A stretch of DNA of 64,000 nt from NCBI GenBank assembly GCA_000310025.1, contig FN649743.1:237757-301756 (forward strand). Direction: 5' to 3'. Below the pieces are notes generated by a model. It did not search any database, had not been told where the DNA came from, and was given only the letters and a program-made list of their open reading frames with translations. The position numbers and the translations under genes are program-made. This document shows positions 1 through 13,559 of this stretch, piece by piece (position 1 is the stretch's first letter; the number at the start of each line of letters is the position of its first letter). Source of the stretch: Ectocarpus siliculosus. Lineage: Eukaryota; Sar; Phaeophyceae; Ectocarpales; Ectocarpaceae.

Positions 1-3000
1 TCACCCCAGCCGGAGCTGGAGCTGGAGCTGGAGTTGGAGCTGGAGGAAGGACTACCGACTTTCCGTTTTTCGGCAATCCTCTTGACACTCCGCCTCATGT
101 CTTCCACAGTTGGGAAGGTAGCGAGTATTTCACGCACCTGGCCGAAACGTGGATCGCTGCATTTGAATAGGGTGCCAACTGCAGCTCGTCATCAAGGAGC
201 TCTTGTAGTGAAGCCCGAATGGTGGCATGTGGGACTACCAGAACAACGTCTTGGGGCTTGCTAAGAAGGCATGAGAAGGGGTCTCGCCATGATATCCGTC
301 ACTACTGGCTGTCATTCAGCCCACCTTCTGTTCGTCGCTTTTGCCGCTTTCCATGGCACCCAGCTGAACCTGTGGCAGAGTAGAATGCCATGTAGATGGA
401 CGTTAACACTTGTCGAAGAGTCGCTACAAAGGGGTTTGCTCGTGTAACGTGCTGCTGCTCCCTCTCGCTTCAAAGACGAGTCTTGCTCGCAATGCGAGAT
501 GGAACCGCGCGGTCTCACGGGCGTGATACACAGAACTCCTTACATGTAGATACCGCGCTCGCAACCCTTTGGTCACTGCCACCAAATAATTGGGACAGCG
601 ATGCACATATCTCCAAGTGCCCCCGGTAGAACGAGTTATTATGAATCCCCAACACTCTGGTGCGCCTTTGCAGCAACCATCACATTGATGCGACGCGACA
701 GGTGTCCACGCGTGAGAGGTGCGAGGAACATGAAGGATATGATGAGTGACATGCCAAAGTCAGATGTAGAAAATTCTCACAATAAGACTCCGTAGCACGT
801 ATCTCACCGTGCTAGGAAACGCAAGCTCCGGCCGGCGACCATGCATTGCCATATAGAACAGATCAATAAGCAGATCGACGGTCTCCCCTTTCTTCTCCAC
901 CTGCTTCGACGTATCGACAACACATTTTCCACAAACAGTCTTCACGAACGATATTTATTTTCATGTGGAAGCCTTCGAAGGTTGTTCCAAGTTTATGAGG
1001 AGGCCGTTGCTGTCGGGGTCACCCACCATTGTGTGTTAAGCGCGTATGGTTGATATCGGGCCACCATCACCTTGATCACGTGTCTCAAAATCACGTGAGC
1101 AGCAGAAAAAAATCGCTTTCAGCACTCTACGATCCAGTATGTGTTGACCCTCTGGCGTATCACTTTGGGATGCGGCAAGCATTCACCCCCAACGAACCGA
1201 AGTGCGGTCATAGGTTCAGGAGACTCTCAAGTGGATGCCGCCCGCCGAAACCAGGTGCACGGAACAAGGAGTATGATATATGTCTAAACGATTGAGCACA
1301 GGTCATGTCTATACTACCATATAGGATTCAGTAGAAGCACCGGAAGTTGAGTTCAAGTTCGCACTCCTCTATCCTACTTTCTTCAGGGTGTGTTTATCAT
1401 GGGTACGCCTGCACCGCTGGAGTTTACAACCTGTGAATGGACATCTGTGCCGCATCCCATCTCCTCCGAGCTCATGACACATAGTTCCTGTGGGATTGCG
1501 AAAGAGGAGAATGTTACCGTGTGGGAAGAAGTAAGCTAGCAAATGAAGAAATGTAGCTCGTTGAAGACGTTTGCCTGAATCATCAAAGTTGCACAATGGG
1601 GCCGAAAAATTACCTTCTCTTCAGCGGTAGTAAGTGGTGCACGGCCGTTCGATGGCACTTGGACAAAGGAGAGAACACCGTATAGTAAAAAAAAGGCGGC
1701 TGGAAAAACTTCGACTTCCCATACTTACGATGAGCGGCGAGAAAGAACTATCCGTTGGGCGACTTGGTTATCCCTGGAGAAACAACGCCCAGCCATGTTC
1801 GAACAACCGGCCGAATCTACCACTTTTCTCCCACGCACCCTCGTCGTTCTCGATTTTCCATCGGAAGTCGTCTTCCCTGCCCTTTCGTCAAGCTTATCTT
1901 ACCCTGCAATCCTCTACCTTTGGGCACACGATGGGAACTGCCGGGAGGTAGCCCTCAATGGCATCTCCACAGACCAAGCAGATCTTGTTCGCGTTCCGAA
2001 TCTTGGCTATCATTGTCAGCGCCAAGCGCAGCTATATTCGTTGGTGGGGATGAGGACGGCAAGGGGGTGAAGCTATCGTTTCCCTTCGAATTGGTTTAAT
2101 ATTTTTTCTGTGGTCACTCAAGGTGTCCGTGTCAGTCGTACCCACGTGTGAAGGTTCTGCGCAGAGCTCGGAAAGATGAATCCAACAATCGCTGCGCGAG
2201 TTGTTAGGCACCTCGTGTATGGAGATCGTATCGGAAGCATGGGATATGCACGAAAAGCAGGACACGATACATGTTAGTTGGAATGCTGTTTGGATATCAC
2301 CCATGGGCAGCCGCACGCATCAAAATCAAAGGAACATCGCAACCAACAACACTGTCACTATACACAACGTCTCCTACCAAGAGGTTCCCGGTCGTCTCCG
2401 CAGCATTCTCAAGCTCGACTGTTCGGCCCAGCCGCTCTCCTCCTTCACCCTCCGTCGTCAATGGCAGAGGCGACGGGATAGTCCAGGACGACGGCCTCTC
2501 CCCGGTCTCAACTTGGCAGACAAAGTCGCACTGTAGCTCTTTGTTTCTCGGATGGGCCGCAGCGGCGTGAAGGAGTACCATCTGATGAAAGCCACGCAAG
2601 AGGGCACGCCGAGTTGAGGTCTTGAAGCTGATACGTGGGAATTGTCAATGGAGACTCACCCCAAGGGCTTTCGTGCCGGTGATAGCTCTCCGAAGGGAAG
2701 ATAGAGGTATTATCGCGCCTTCACTGATTGAAGATGCGATTGGCCATGGTTTTCTCGCTAACCCTTTTGTGATGTCTCCGCAAAAACAAATATTCATTCT
2801 GACAGTATTGACCACATCAATCTCACCTGCTCCACAACTTCAAATATGTTCTGCAGTTCCGCCATGTCGAGAAGGAGGTTATGAGCCCGCTGCTCATCGT
2901 CCTACGACGGAGGGGGAGAGCAGATGGAGACGGTGTTAAGTACTCCATTACGTATGGAGTTCCGCCGTGTCCGATTGTGTGGTTATGCACGAGAACAGGA

Positions 3001-6000
3001 CCCTTGAGTTGGATGGCACGATACGGGAACCAAAGCCGTCAATTGCAGCACCAGGCCGTCGCGGTCGGCGTGGACAAGCTCACGGAACGGTGATATACGC
3101 CTATGCACCACGCTTCCTCCTGAAAAGAGCGTGGCGGAATCACTCTGGACAACGTGTGGTAATCACAACCTTCGTTGGACTTGGTGCGTGGACGAGCAGA
3201 CAACGCATTAGACATCAAACCAATCGAGATGCATAGACTACAGTACACATAACACCACACAACGACCGAAAACCAAACACACGGGAGCCATGCCACGTGA
3301 CTCTTCATCGCTGCACACAGAGCCGGCACCTTAGAAACCTGCAGAGCGTACACGGCAAGCTCTTCCACGACGCCAGTACATTCGCACATCCTCCGTACGG
3401 TATCCTTGGAGCACTTCCCTTCATCGTTCTTGCAGACCAGACCCTCCTCTCTTGCACTTGTCCCCGGATCACGTTTGTCGTCAGGGCTTCTGGCACATCG
3501 TGGAGCTGGGGGCCAGTTCCGAGACAGGTCTTCTTCCAGCCTCTTTCGAAGCATCCATTCGAGCGAGAAGGTGTCGCCGACGCTACGCGTTTGAGACATG
3601 ACGACACGGGAGGGTGTCCGCAGGTCCCGTCGATGGCACACGGGACGATCGGGTTTCAGTGATATCTAAGGTTTCACGATCACAACGCTTTCAATTTCGC
3701 ACAGCGGAAAGCCCCCGAACAACTGATAGCGACCGGCAATGAAGGGCAGAAATTACTCAGCTTATATATGCTCCTTTACCTGCCATCGCAGCGCATACTC
3801 TCTTCCATCTTGTCAGGGTGGACCTGTCTCACCCACTTCACTTCCGGGCGAACGGTAGACAGCGTGTAGTGTTGATCGGTCGTTAGCATGACCTGCCAGC
3901 ACGACAAAACGATTGCAAACAGGTCGGCTTCAGTCACACGAATTCTCCGTCGCGAATACCTGCGCCACCAGTCGCGTTCCAAGAAGTACACTCGTACTCA
4001 GCCATCGTCAATGGCTACAGGCAGATCCACAAACAACATTGTACCAGATGACGGAAGTGTGGGAGGCATCCAATTCTGAATTTTCGTGGTATGCCACGCC
4101 GAACCTCTAGCTGAGTCCTTGCCCCCCAAGTGGAAGCCCCGTACATGGAACCAGCGAAGGAATGTTTCACTGAAACACCGAGCCCCGTACCATCACTCCC
4201 TTCATGGGATCCAGACCGAGCGCCTCCACCGTCCTAGAGCTGAGATGATTGTACAGTCTCCACGGCTGAACGGCGACCCACAATCGAAGCTGGTACGTTG
4301 AGCGAGCTTGAACACTCACCGCGACACCGTCAAGGCTTTCATTGATCGCCAATGCATCACCGTTTGCGAGATCCTATTGATATGTGAGAGGGGCAACGAA
4401 TTTTGGGTGTTACCGTTAGTTTTGTTCAAATACAGTAGTTGAATTCTTCACGTGGAGTTAATCTCATGAAGGTTTTACGGTAAAATTGGTATGTGTTTGG
4501 CTCAAACTCGATTACACATCAATCTCTTGTTCACTCTACACACCCAACGCCGACGTCTATTGGTGATATGACAGTTGTGCACATGCGAAAGCAAAAAACA
4601 TGTAGTACGTATTAATTTCATATTTCCCTGATATGTGTGTATCCCTATTTGACCTCACTACGATCACACCCACCAGACCAACGATCCAGGTTTTCATTCT
4701 CCTTCGTGTCCACACGTTGTTCGGATTGGATATCCTCCAGTGCTGCCACATCCACATCAATATTCCAAACACCAACCACCCTATTTCGCGGACTCTCTGG
4801 CTTATCCAATGAAGTATAGACGCGACCAAGAGTCGTGTCAACATTAATGCTGTTGCTGTCACCTTACGTCCTCTTTTGAAATCATTATACGACGGGATGC
4901 CTTTCAGCATCCCACCATTACAATGGCGATTGTCCACAAGTGTAATTATTCGAAAGAATGAGTTTCAGGGTGGACGGGTAATCAGGAATGCAAGTGTCGT
5001 TTAGACAACGGCGAGAGCCGCAATGCCTTCCCGACTTCATTCGGCGATACCGCCTACAGTGTTGCCATCAAACCGGCATATAGCTACCATTCAATAAAGG
5101 GTATTCACTCCTCCATCTCTCACGCAAGTCTACCAAGATCTGCCGAAGACTCGATGCTCAATAGTCATTCCTTGCCTCTCGATCCCCGTTCATTTCATTA
5201 CCAAAGGTACACCTTGCACCCATTCGAACATGGCGGCCGTGCAGCGATGTACGATACCCACGTGCCCAACCCTGAACTGCAACCCGTCGTTTACTTCTAT
5301 GGCACATCACACAGTCAAACTCCCCCGCGAATGGGTGAGAATGTATGATATATACGGCAACACAAGGCTATCTCCCCGCACATTTTCTTCCAAGCAGGTT
5401 GTGTGTATCCCTGTAGAACCCAATAATAGTTTATTGGAAATGGAAATCCCCATAAGAATATGAAAGCCTCGTCGAGCATGTACGGCGCCAACGAAACATC
5501 CGTACTTCGTCCAGCGGTACATCGAAAAGGTTTCGAACGACGTCCAATGAACCTGCCATCCAACCATGCTCTTCACATCGCAAGCAGCAATGATGCACAG
5601 AACGTCCCGGGACGCAACCGGTTGACGAGAGCGCAACGCCCGCGCGAGAAGTTCAGTGGATGTCGTGAATGTGCATGTAATGATTCCATGAAATGTTTTC
5701 ATGTTGGACGACACGCAGTGAATAATTTCAACCATCGGGAGTTTCATGACAAAAATACCATGAGCATCCAGGAACTATTCACGAATGTTCGTGAAAAATG
5801 TCATGGACGTCCATGGAATCACGTGGACTTCGATCGGCCTTCCATGGAATTCCATGGAAGTTCGTGGAAGTCCATGGACGGTCGGTAATGAAATTTTCAG
5901 GGACTTCAATGGAATGTTTCATGGAACGTTCCATGGAAAGTTCCTTGCAATCGTTCGAAAATGCACATAGAACCTCTCCAGGCACCAACCGTACATATTT

Positions 6001-7022
6001 GACACGCTGAACCAGACAAAGGATTCATACTGCTTAATATGCTGAGAGGCACAGCTTTTCCGCCACAACTTGTCACCAATTACACACCGAGTGGGCTTTT
6101 CTGCCTCCTCTCCTTTCGAACCGGGTAAAAGACCAAGCTGGCAACTACTCTCTGGCTTCGTCGCACCTACGTCGTTGCATACCTTCGTTGCAAAACTTCG
6201 TTGCAAGCCCCGGAATATGCAATGTATGCATACTATACATACATGCATTGTAGTGGAGCCAATGCAAACGGAGATAGACTATATATATCTATATATATTG
6301 TATGTACACAGTCGCCGAGGAGATTGCGAAAATGAACAATGACTCCAAAGCGTCAATCAATGTTGGACGTGGAGACGATCTGTTGTGGTTGGTATGCATA
6401 GACTACAGCATGCATAGAACGCAATAGTTTATCCCCGCAAAAAAGTGAGAACTCAAGTTCTGCCCGACTGACCGGGAGACTTGGACAAGGATGGTGTGCG
6501 GCATATGTTGGACCAGACAGAGGCCAGAATTGAGTAGACGAGACGACGCTGACGTCTCTTCTTTCCCGATGCTACCCAAACAAGATAGACTAAATGGATT
6601 CATGGCAGCTGCACAATAAACTCTATGCAAGACAGTGCGGTGGTAACGGAGGGGGCAGCTCGACAGAATATCCGGGGATGCGAAACATGTGTATGCTGAC
6701 CCGCTGGAAATTCTTGTACGCGATACGGATACCTGGCCGTTAGCAGAACATGTTTCCACACTCCACCAAACTCCACCGCACGCATACACCTCGGCCTGCT
6801 CGCCTGCTTCAGTGCATGTACTACTGTGTCGTAGACCTGTAGACTAGCTTTATTGCTGCGAAGGCATAGACAACTCCGGGCGAGGCAAACCCCATTCACC
6901 TGTCCTGTATTCGAGCCCGCGACATCTGACCTCTGTCCGTCGGTGTAGTCACAATCGGAGTCATACTCGTAGTCGAAATCGTGGTCGGAGTACACACCAG
7001 GCGAAGATGCTTCCTCGGACAT
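1..7022 (-). CDS. PARP6/PARP8-type ADP-ribosyltransferase, 5' part (3' end off window)
   Basis: Joined exons (minus strand, 5' to 3'): 7022-6900, 4373-4320, 4289-4171, 3582-3339, 2581-2378, 2031-1918, 1487-1431, 900-808, then a last visible exon from 178 to the edge. The first eight are in phase and give 336 residues. An acidic, Tyr/Asp-rich N-terminus is followed by an E2/RWD-like stretch (LRLWVAVQPW ... ALGLDPMKGVMVRGSVF) and a helix (LRKRLEEDLSRNW). The diagnostic part is the Cys motif ICLVCGDAIEG ... VCPKELC, then EEMGCGTDVHSQ and TVDLLIDLFYMAM, which match the region before the catalytic domain in PARP6/8 and fungal UBC-PARP proteins. The last exon (RFGQVREILATFPTVEDM) resembles the next conserved block. 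An exon between 808 and 178 is probably missing from this model because the phases do not join. The ART catalytic domain must lie left of base 1, so activity cannot be judged. Family assignment is from motif memory. Confidence 0.68.
11..46. repeat. GGAGCT-type hexanucleotide microsatellite
   Basis: Imperfect tandem GGAGCT units at the left edge. On the minus strand it reads as a Ser-rich tail of the last visible PARP-type exon, so it may be coding. Confidence 0.6.
5795..5945. repeat. CCATGG-rich short-motif cluster in an intron
   Basis: Within about 150 bases the motif TCCATGGA and one-base variants recur many times at irregular spacing, often as perfect palindromes. The cluster lies in the first long intron of the PARP-type gene. 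It is not a regular tandem array. No element ends were found. Confidence 0.55.
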
Positions 7023-10000
7023 ATCTCGCTCCCCCCGTCTTCTTCTTGCAGTGTACTCGTGATACGCCCCCCCTGGTGCTACTTTATAGGCCACCAGTAG
7101 CGTCGCTCTCCCTTTGGGCTCCTTGTCCTTCCTACCTCCTGCAAGCAGCGCATATGTGATGTGATCGGATCTGTTGTGTAGGCACTGGCTCTATCTACTG
7201 CGCGATTGTTTACTCTGTGTAGCTCTGGTACAGGCAGTACCGCCGCAGGCCAGTCCCTCCTCATTTTTGTTCTTTCCGTTCTTTTTCTCGTCGTCTTCAT
7301 TTTCGGAACAGCAGAACAGAATAATAAGTGCTGGCTCTATTCAAGAGCTACAGCAGTTTACACCCGCACTCAAGAACCTCTATTCCTGTTCATACGAAAC
7401 TCGGAGTAAATGCATACCATGCACTACGTACTACTGTGAATCTGGGCGAGGCTGGGGATCGTATTTTTTTGTTTTGTTTGGTGGTTGTGCTACGAACGAC
7501 CGCTATAGTCAATATTGCATACGGAATCCGCGTGGTTGACAGACAGAGGACTGCTCCCCGTGACGGCCCCCTACCCTCCTTATTGCCATGCGATTCTTCA
7601 CGCGAGAAGAGTTCACGCTCTTCCCTAACTGTAAGTGCAGGCACGAACTGCAACTAACTCTATTGTAGCGCTTTCCATTGCCAGGAGGGGGGGCTGGAGG
7701 AACGGAATCGCGAAAAAACTACTGTACGTAACGTTTTTTCGAGAAAACTCGCTTTACGCCGAGACCCGAACCCCTGACCCTGGGGACTGTTGCAGAAGGT
7801 TTCAAGGGTACCAACTACGGTGGTGATGGTGGTAGTGGACTACCGGGGCCACCGGCTCAGGTTGGAACGTGAAAATTGTCCAACATTGAAGACATTCTAC
7901 GCCGGCATCATGATGCATCATTCATCGTATTCTGATGCCCCATCACGTACCAGAGAGAGTTGCTCACAGACAGAATAAAAATGCAGCAGCAGGGACGTCC
8001 ACCTCGCCGTTCCAAAATGATCGCTTGTCCTCGTGTGCTCGCTACCACCACCACGGTGGCGGAGACTATTGAACGCAAAGTGGGGCAGGGAGCGGAGAGG
8101 AAGTGACTCCTTGAGAAACCGCCTTTTTTTTTTTTCTTGGACGACTGTGCCGTCAAATGAAATTTTGGCTTTTACGGGAGAGACAGGCCGATAGAGATTG
8201 GCACTAACAACAACAACAATGAATCGTTGCGGTTTTCATTCTATAATGCCACGCTCTATGCTACAGGACCTACCTCAAACTATTCCAACGAATAGGCCCG
8301 CGGCTCAATAGCCCCATCCCGACACGATGGATTGATAGAACGAAACCTCGTACGTTTTGTTCGATTCAACGTGGTGTGGTGTTCGCGGGCTAAATATGGG
8401 GAAGGTTGGGTTGTTCTTTGAGGTCTACGCAAGGGGTGCCCGGAAAAGGTTACCCCTCACACCTGGGTATGTACTCCTGTTATGGAGGAACAGACAAAGA
8501 AAATGAAAGGGAGCAAGCCCGTTGCTCCTGGCATCGGGTACTCACGGTGGTTGTTTGATCTATTGTTTTAGCCTTCTCCGCTCAGCGCCCACTCGGAGAG
8601 TGAGGGAGCGGGGCTGGGATTTTGAAAATCGATCAAGCTGCTTCAATTTGCTTCAATACCCTTCAACGACGCCAAATATCCATATCCAACGAAAATTCAA
8701 AATATCCAACAAGCGTTTACAACATTCATTCATGCAACGCTCATACAGAGCTCTCATACACTAAATAGTTGCGTCATGACACTCCCCCCCCCGGAAAAAA
8801 TTACGAAAAAAGACATTATTAGATCGAACGTGTTGTTGGAGAAACCACACAACAGTCATCCACATTATCAACACCTACATAGTCAGATAACCCTCAAATC
8901 AATTTCCAGTGAAACAAAAAGCCCGCAGCAGCATGCCTCTACACGCCCCGCGTGAACGAAGAGCCCCAATCAAATGCTCGACGGAAAACGCAAAACATAT
9001 ACATGTTATGTCATGTGGGAGCTCGCAATTAGCTGAGACTGTCACGATCTACTGTACGTAGTTGTCTGTGTATCGCCTACCGTTCCGCCCACCACTTTCC
9101 GGCATTCTCGCACGCAAAACTGCGCCAACCAAAGCCCCGCCGCTTCGAGGTGTGTTTACACCTCCTTGAGCGTACGCCCGGCTCATCTTCCTTCTAGTCC
9201 ACGCCCTCCTCTTCACCCCCTCCCCCTTGTCTTCTCCGCCCCAATAGTCCGACCATTTCCCCCCTGCCTCCCTTTTCCTCGATGCCCTCTCCCCCTCTAC
9301 ACGCCGAGAACAATATGGCTGTGGTCTTAAGCCACAACAACAGCCTGGGTCAGGCCTACGGCACCCCGTGAGGGTGCGCTAACCATGCTCTCCCTTCGTC
9401 GTCAGTATACATGGGTGTGGTAAGCCGTATAGCGTACGAACGCCGCGAAGGTGCACGCACGGACACGGCTATAGGGGGCACGCAAATGCACAGTACTCTA
9501 CAATACACAGCGCCCCTTTTACGTCTCGAACATAGCATCGTAAGGATATTGTATGGCGTTTGGAGGGGGATGGTCACTTCGTACCCTCCCCCCCCCAAAA
9601 CGTTCTCCCCAAAAGAAAGGATACACACACAAGAGGCCGGGAAAGAGGCCTGCTGCCGTCTTGTGACAGCCAGTACGTATTGCCCTGTCATAAATCAACT
9701 TGTAAACGCCAAGGGCGTGCTTGAACTCGCGTTAAAAACTACGCTACAAATTGCGATTATATCGAAATTTTCTTGTGCGCCTTCGAGAAAAACGGTGCAC
9801 TATGGTATTCACGAACGACGACCCAAGAGAAAGCTTACAGATATCTTTATGAAGCTAAGGTAGTTGTGTCTACTTTTCGTCGGGAATTTAGGACGAACTG
9901 GCTTCTTTCGCCCCCCCGGAGATAAGAAGGCAAACGAACCGCTAAAGACAAGCAAACCCCCGATCGTCGATAGCTCCCTCGCGTATAATGCGCCCAACAT

Positions 10001-11043
10001 ATACGGTGGAAAACAATTGCAATCAGCTTTCAATCGAGCAGCACGATTGCGCTCGAAGGGGTGCCCATCTCGCCCAGGATGGTCTCCACCAAAGACACGA
10101 AGCCGGTTGGCCCGGAAACTACCACCTGGAGGATCGTTCATCCGTCAACGTCCGTGGGCGATCACCACACAATGAGGTGCATGCAGCGAAAGTTCAGAAG
10201 ATAGCAGTGGACACGAGCGTATTGACGCCGAGATATCTCGACGGCGAGGGAACTCCCTGTTTTCTCTTCCCAATCCTCTTCAAAGCGGATTTTTCGTATT
10301 GACCACGCCAACAGGGAGCGTTTGCAACCCACGATGTCTCCAAGTACAAGCAACCCTCAAATCTACGATTCCGTCGAATGACCGTGATCGGTTTTGCGGA
10401 AAAACAGTATCGGTTGGTTGAGGTTCGCTGGGCTGTGCGAATCAAGACCATGTCAGCTGTGTAGGCTGCTGCGCTGGCGAAACGTCACACTGCAGCTGGC
10501 CACAACTGTGGCTTTGGGTTGGTCGCGTGCCAGCGTATAGTATCGTCTTGCAACGCCCCTTGACGCCACTTCGCTCTCATGAGCCCACTTCCGGGGGATC
10601 ACTATGTATCATACATCAGCGGCAGCGGAACAAGCGCCACATACAACAAGGGTGTTTGACAGCAAGATGAACCAATCACCTCGAACATGTGAGGGGGGTG
10701 CCCGTTGCCAGCTCCGGCGGTGTTGAGGGGTGAGTGCGGTCGGGGATGAGGCTAAACAGCTCAAAAAACATCAAGCGCGTGGATAGTGTGGCGGTATGTA
10801 TCTGGGCGGGAAAATGTTCCAGGGATGAGCGATCGTGTGTTGACCGTTAATTTTTCTCCACGCCTCTGACCTGGAGTCTTCCGGAGGTAGCGTCACTGCT
10901 GGCGAGCTCGTCTGCCAGTTCACGGTCGTCGTTATCATCGTCTTCTTCGTCCCGTTTCTTTGCTTCTAGGTCTCTTCCTCCTTCTGCGGTGCTGCTTGTG
11001 TTGGCTGTGCTTCCATTTACCCTGGGTTTGTCGCTGGTCCATG
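7023..11043. other. Intergenic region, no gene supported
   Basis: No chain of exons or conserved motif was found on either strand between the PARP-type start and the 3' end of the decayed copy. It contains the dispersed repeat at 7560-8345, several poly-C/poly-G runs around 8780 and 9590, and chance open frames (for example 9411-9863 plus strand) with no coding look. Confidence 0.5.
7560..8345 (+). repeat. Dispersed repeat, copy 1 (unclassified)
   Basis: About 0.75 kb that aligns by eye, with many substitutions and small indels, to the reverse complement of 20140-20850. Landmarks shared by both copies are CGCGAGAAGAGT, GACCCGAACCCC, AGACATTCTACGC, CACCTCGCCGTTCCAAA and GCAAAGTGGGGCAG. On the minus strand of this copy there is a GGGTTCGGGTC box like a tRNA T-loop/B-box, but no convincing A-box, so a SINE origin is unproven. 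No protein was seen. Confidence 0.65.
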
Positions 11044-13444
11044 GCGGAGGAATCCTCGTCCTTCGTGCGTGCCGCCTCCGCGATGCCGAGGAGGTTCGGG
11101 CCGAACACCTCATCGAGCACCCCGCGGCTGACCTTTCCCCGTGTGAGCGTTCCCGCGACAGTGCTGGACACCGACAGGCAGGAACGAAAGTAAGCACAAC
11201 AGCGGACGTAGCATATGCTGAAAAGGGTTCCCCAAACTACAGCAATAAATCGAGGAGAAAAACGAACAGGTGCAGAGGAAACTTAAGCCAACAAGGGAAG
11301 AAAGGTCAAAGAAGGCACAGATTATGTCATGAGCAGAACAGCAGCAGAGGATCCATCATCACACAAGACCTCACTGTGCAACAGTCGGTAGGCAAGCAGA
11401 ACCAGAGTGGAACACACTGGAAAATGTCGCAGAGCATACGACAGTACAAATACGCAGAACAACCGTCGAAAATGGAAGAAAAAACCCGCAAAACGACAAC
11501 AAATGTAGATTGTACTTCTGATGCACCAGAACATGTACGCACACTCGCTCGAGAGTGCATGAGAAACAAGGCGCATGTACGTCCATGCGACACAGCAGAG
11601 ACAACAACAGAGAGGGTCGATATTTTCTTCTTGGCTCTCTCCTCCGGCTCACCATGTCGAGACTCGCCACGCTAGGGGTAATGGTCTTAGTGCTTGCGCT
11701 TCTATTGGTGCTGCTCCGGACCACGGAACGACCGGATGAAGACTCCCGGCTTTGGGCCGCTGATGGTGCTCATGGAGAGTTGTCTTGAGGGCCTTACGTA
11801 TTTAGCGATTGGTTTGCCAGCGAGAGGCAGGGCGAAAGTGTGTGCTCAGTACCTTAGCGATTGGTTTGCCGGCGAGAGGCAGGGCGAAGTACCGAAACGG
11901 AAGAACCCAAGGGAGGAGGAGCGGTTTCACGAGCACGCACGTACGGGACTAGAGTAATATCAAGCACGGAACGTAATGCAACCGCCGAGTGAACCTAGAG
12001 AAGCCTGCGGAAACGAGGGAATCGACAACCCGCACACCCACCACCCACCTCCCAGGGGTCCAAAGCGTGATTGAGTTGCCGGGAGACGACAGCTCAGGAA
12101 AGACGAGGCCAGCTTTCTTCAGAAATGTCTCGGCCCCCTTCCGGAAGGCCGCCCCAGGAATATTCCTCTTTCAGTGCTCCCCGCTAATAAGCATCACCAC
12201 CTCCAGCAAACCGTCGCTTTTCTTCTGGTACGGTGGCATCGTACGGACACCCAGCGAGCACGAGCTTGCCGGTGTGACAGTTCAAGAATACTACAAAGAG
12301 GCAGTGACCGCGATTTCATCGGCACCCTGCCTTTGGAAACCGTCCGGTGGGCGGTTTCGCAATTGGCCCTATCGTACCGTACTGCAGCACCTGCATGGCC
12401 GCAATCTCGTCGGCGCCGAAGAGGTCGGCCTCGCTCGTTGCTCGCCAGACCGGGGCCAGCCTGGACCTCGACGACTGCGCCCCGCTTCTGTAGCCGTAGC
12501 AGCGGGGAGATCGACTGGTGCGGTACGATATGACGTGGAATGCTGAATCAGCACTAGAGGAGACGAATCCCGTGCGGCAGCAACCACATCGAACACAAGG
12601 ACAGAAAGGACGGAGCGAAAGGGCCGAACAAGAACAATGCTAAACGGAAACGGGTACGAGCACACCGAGCGTCTTCAACACTACTGGAACCAAAGAAAGC
12701 GCGCCTTCAGACAATTTGTGAGCAACGACAGACCAATCTCCGAACATTTGATAGCACTCACTTTGGGAGGGCCACGTAGTCTCGGATTTGTTGCACCACT
12801 TGAAGCAACAATTCGCAGAAGCGATTTGACAAATCAGTCCGTTCGTGTTGGTCATTGTTTGTTTTCAGCCAGCCGCGGTGGATGAATCCGTCGTGAAACG
12901 CCATTATCGGTGTTGTGTGTTGTTGTGTGTAGGCAGGAAGTGCCATCGAGCAACACACCCAATTTGGAACCCCGGCACCACCCAGCAGCACGGTATGATC
13001 GTTATCATCGCCGTCGTTCAGGTTCATTCGGCACACACAAACAGCAGCATGGAACCATGAACAAGAAGGGACGTGGGCGGACCACATCGGGGGAACAGCG
13101 GAGTTAACTACATTTAGTTGTTGACAGATTGACGGATATCATTATCCTGAACCTCCGTTCGACGATACCTCAATATTGACGCATAGTCAACAGAAATTCT
13201 CTCCTCCTCATATGTGAATCTGTTTTGCAGAAACGCCAAGGTGTACAATACGCCGATGAACTGCGCACATGCACAACCGCCCCGTGCCCCTACCCCAACT
13301 CCGATCGTTTCCAACCTTTTACTTCGTCGTCCTTCTTGCTACTTTGAAGACGGAAGTACTTCTCTCTGTTGTACGACGACGTGATCATGTCCGACCGCCA
13401 CCAACAGCAAAAAGGACAACAGCCGGAAACTACTGTGTGCTTAC

Positions 13445-13559
13445 TCGGGTTGGTACAGGTCCCGGCAGCGATCATGATGACGTTGCGGTGCGCCAGTGGT
13501 GGGGCTAGTTTCTGGATCACGAAGGGGCCCTGCAGCTGCACCGAGGGGTTGTCCGTGTC
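13445..13559 (-). pseudogene. NAD(P)-binding exon of the decayed copy
   Basis: Open exon reading VQLQGPF ... AHRNVIMIAAGTCTNP. In the ferredoxin-NADP-reductase fold this is the GPFG loop followed by the nucleotide-binding strand and G-T-G-x-x-P. Here the second Gly of that motif is Cys and the GPFG loop reads GPFV, either decay or a real feature of the family. Confidence 0.68.

Noticed and set aside
9411-9863. 150-codon plus-strand open frame
   Set aside because: No recognisable domain, no exon neighbours, includes a poly-Pro run from a C-tract.
10847-10985. Acidic tail on the minus strand (KKRDEEDDDNDDRELADE)
   Set aside because: Could be the true C-terminus of the decayed copy, but the frame change needs a 37-base intron; left out of the model.
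10989-11675. 228-codon plus-strand open frame
   Set aside because: Antisense to the terminal exons of the decayed copy; its composition looks like a shadow.
11989-12546. 185-codon plus-strand open frame
   Set aside because: The minus strand carries flavoprotein-like exons (VWRATSEADLFGADE) over the same bases.
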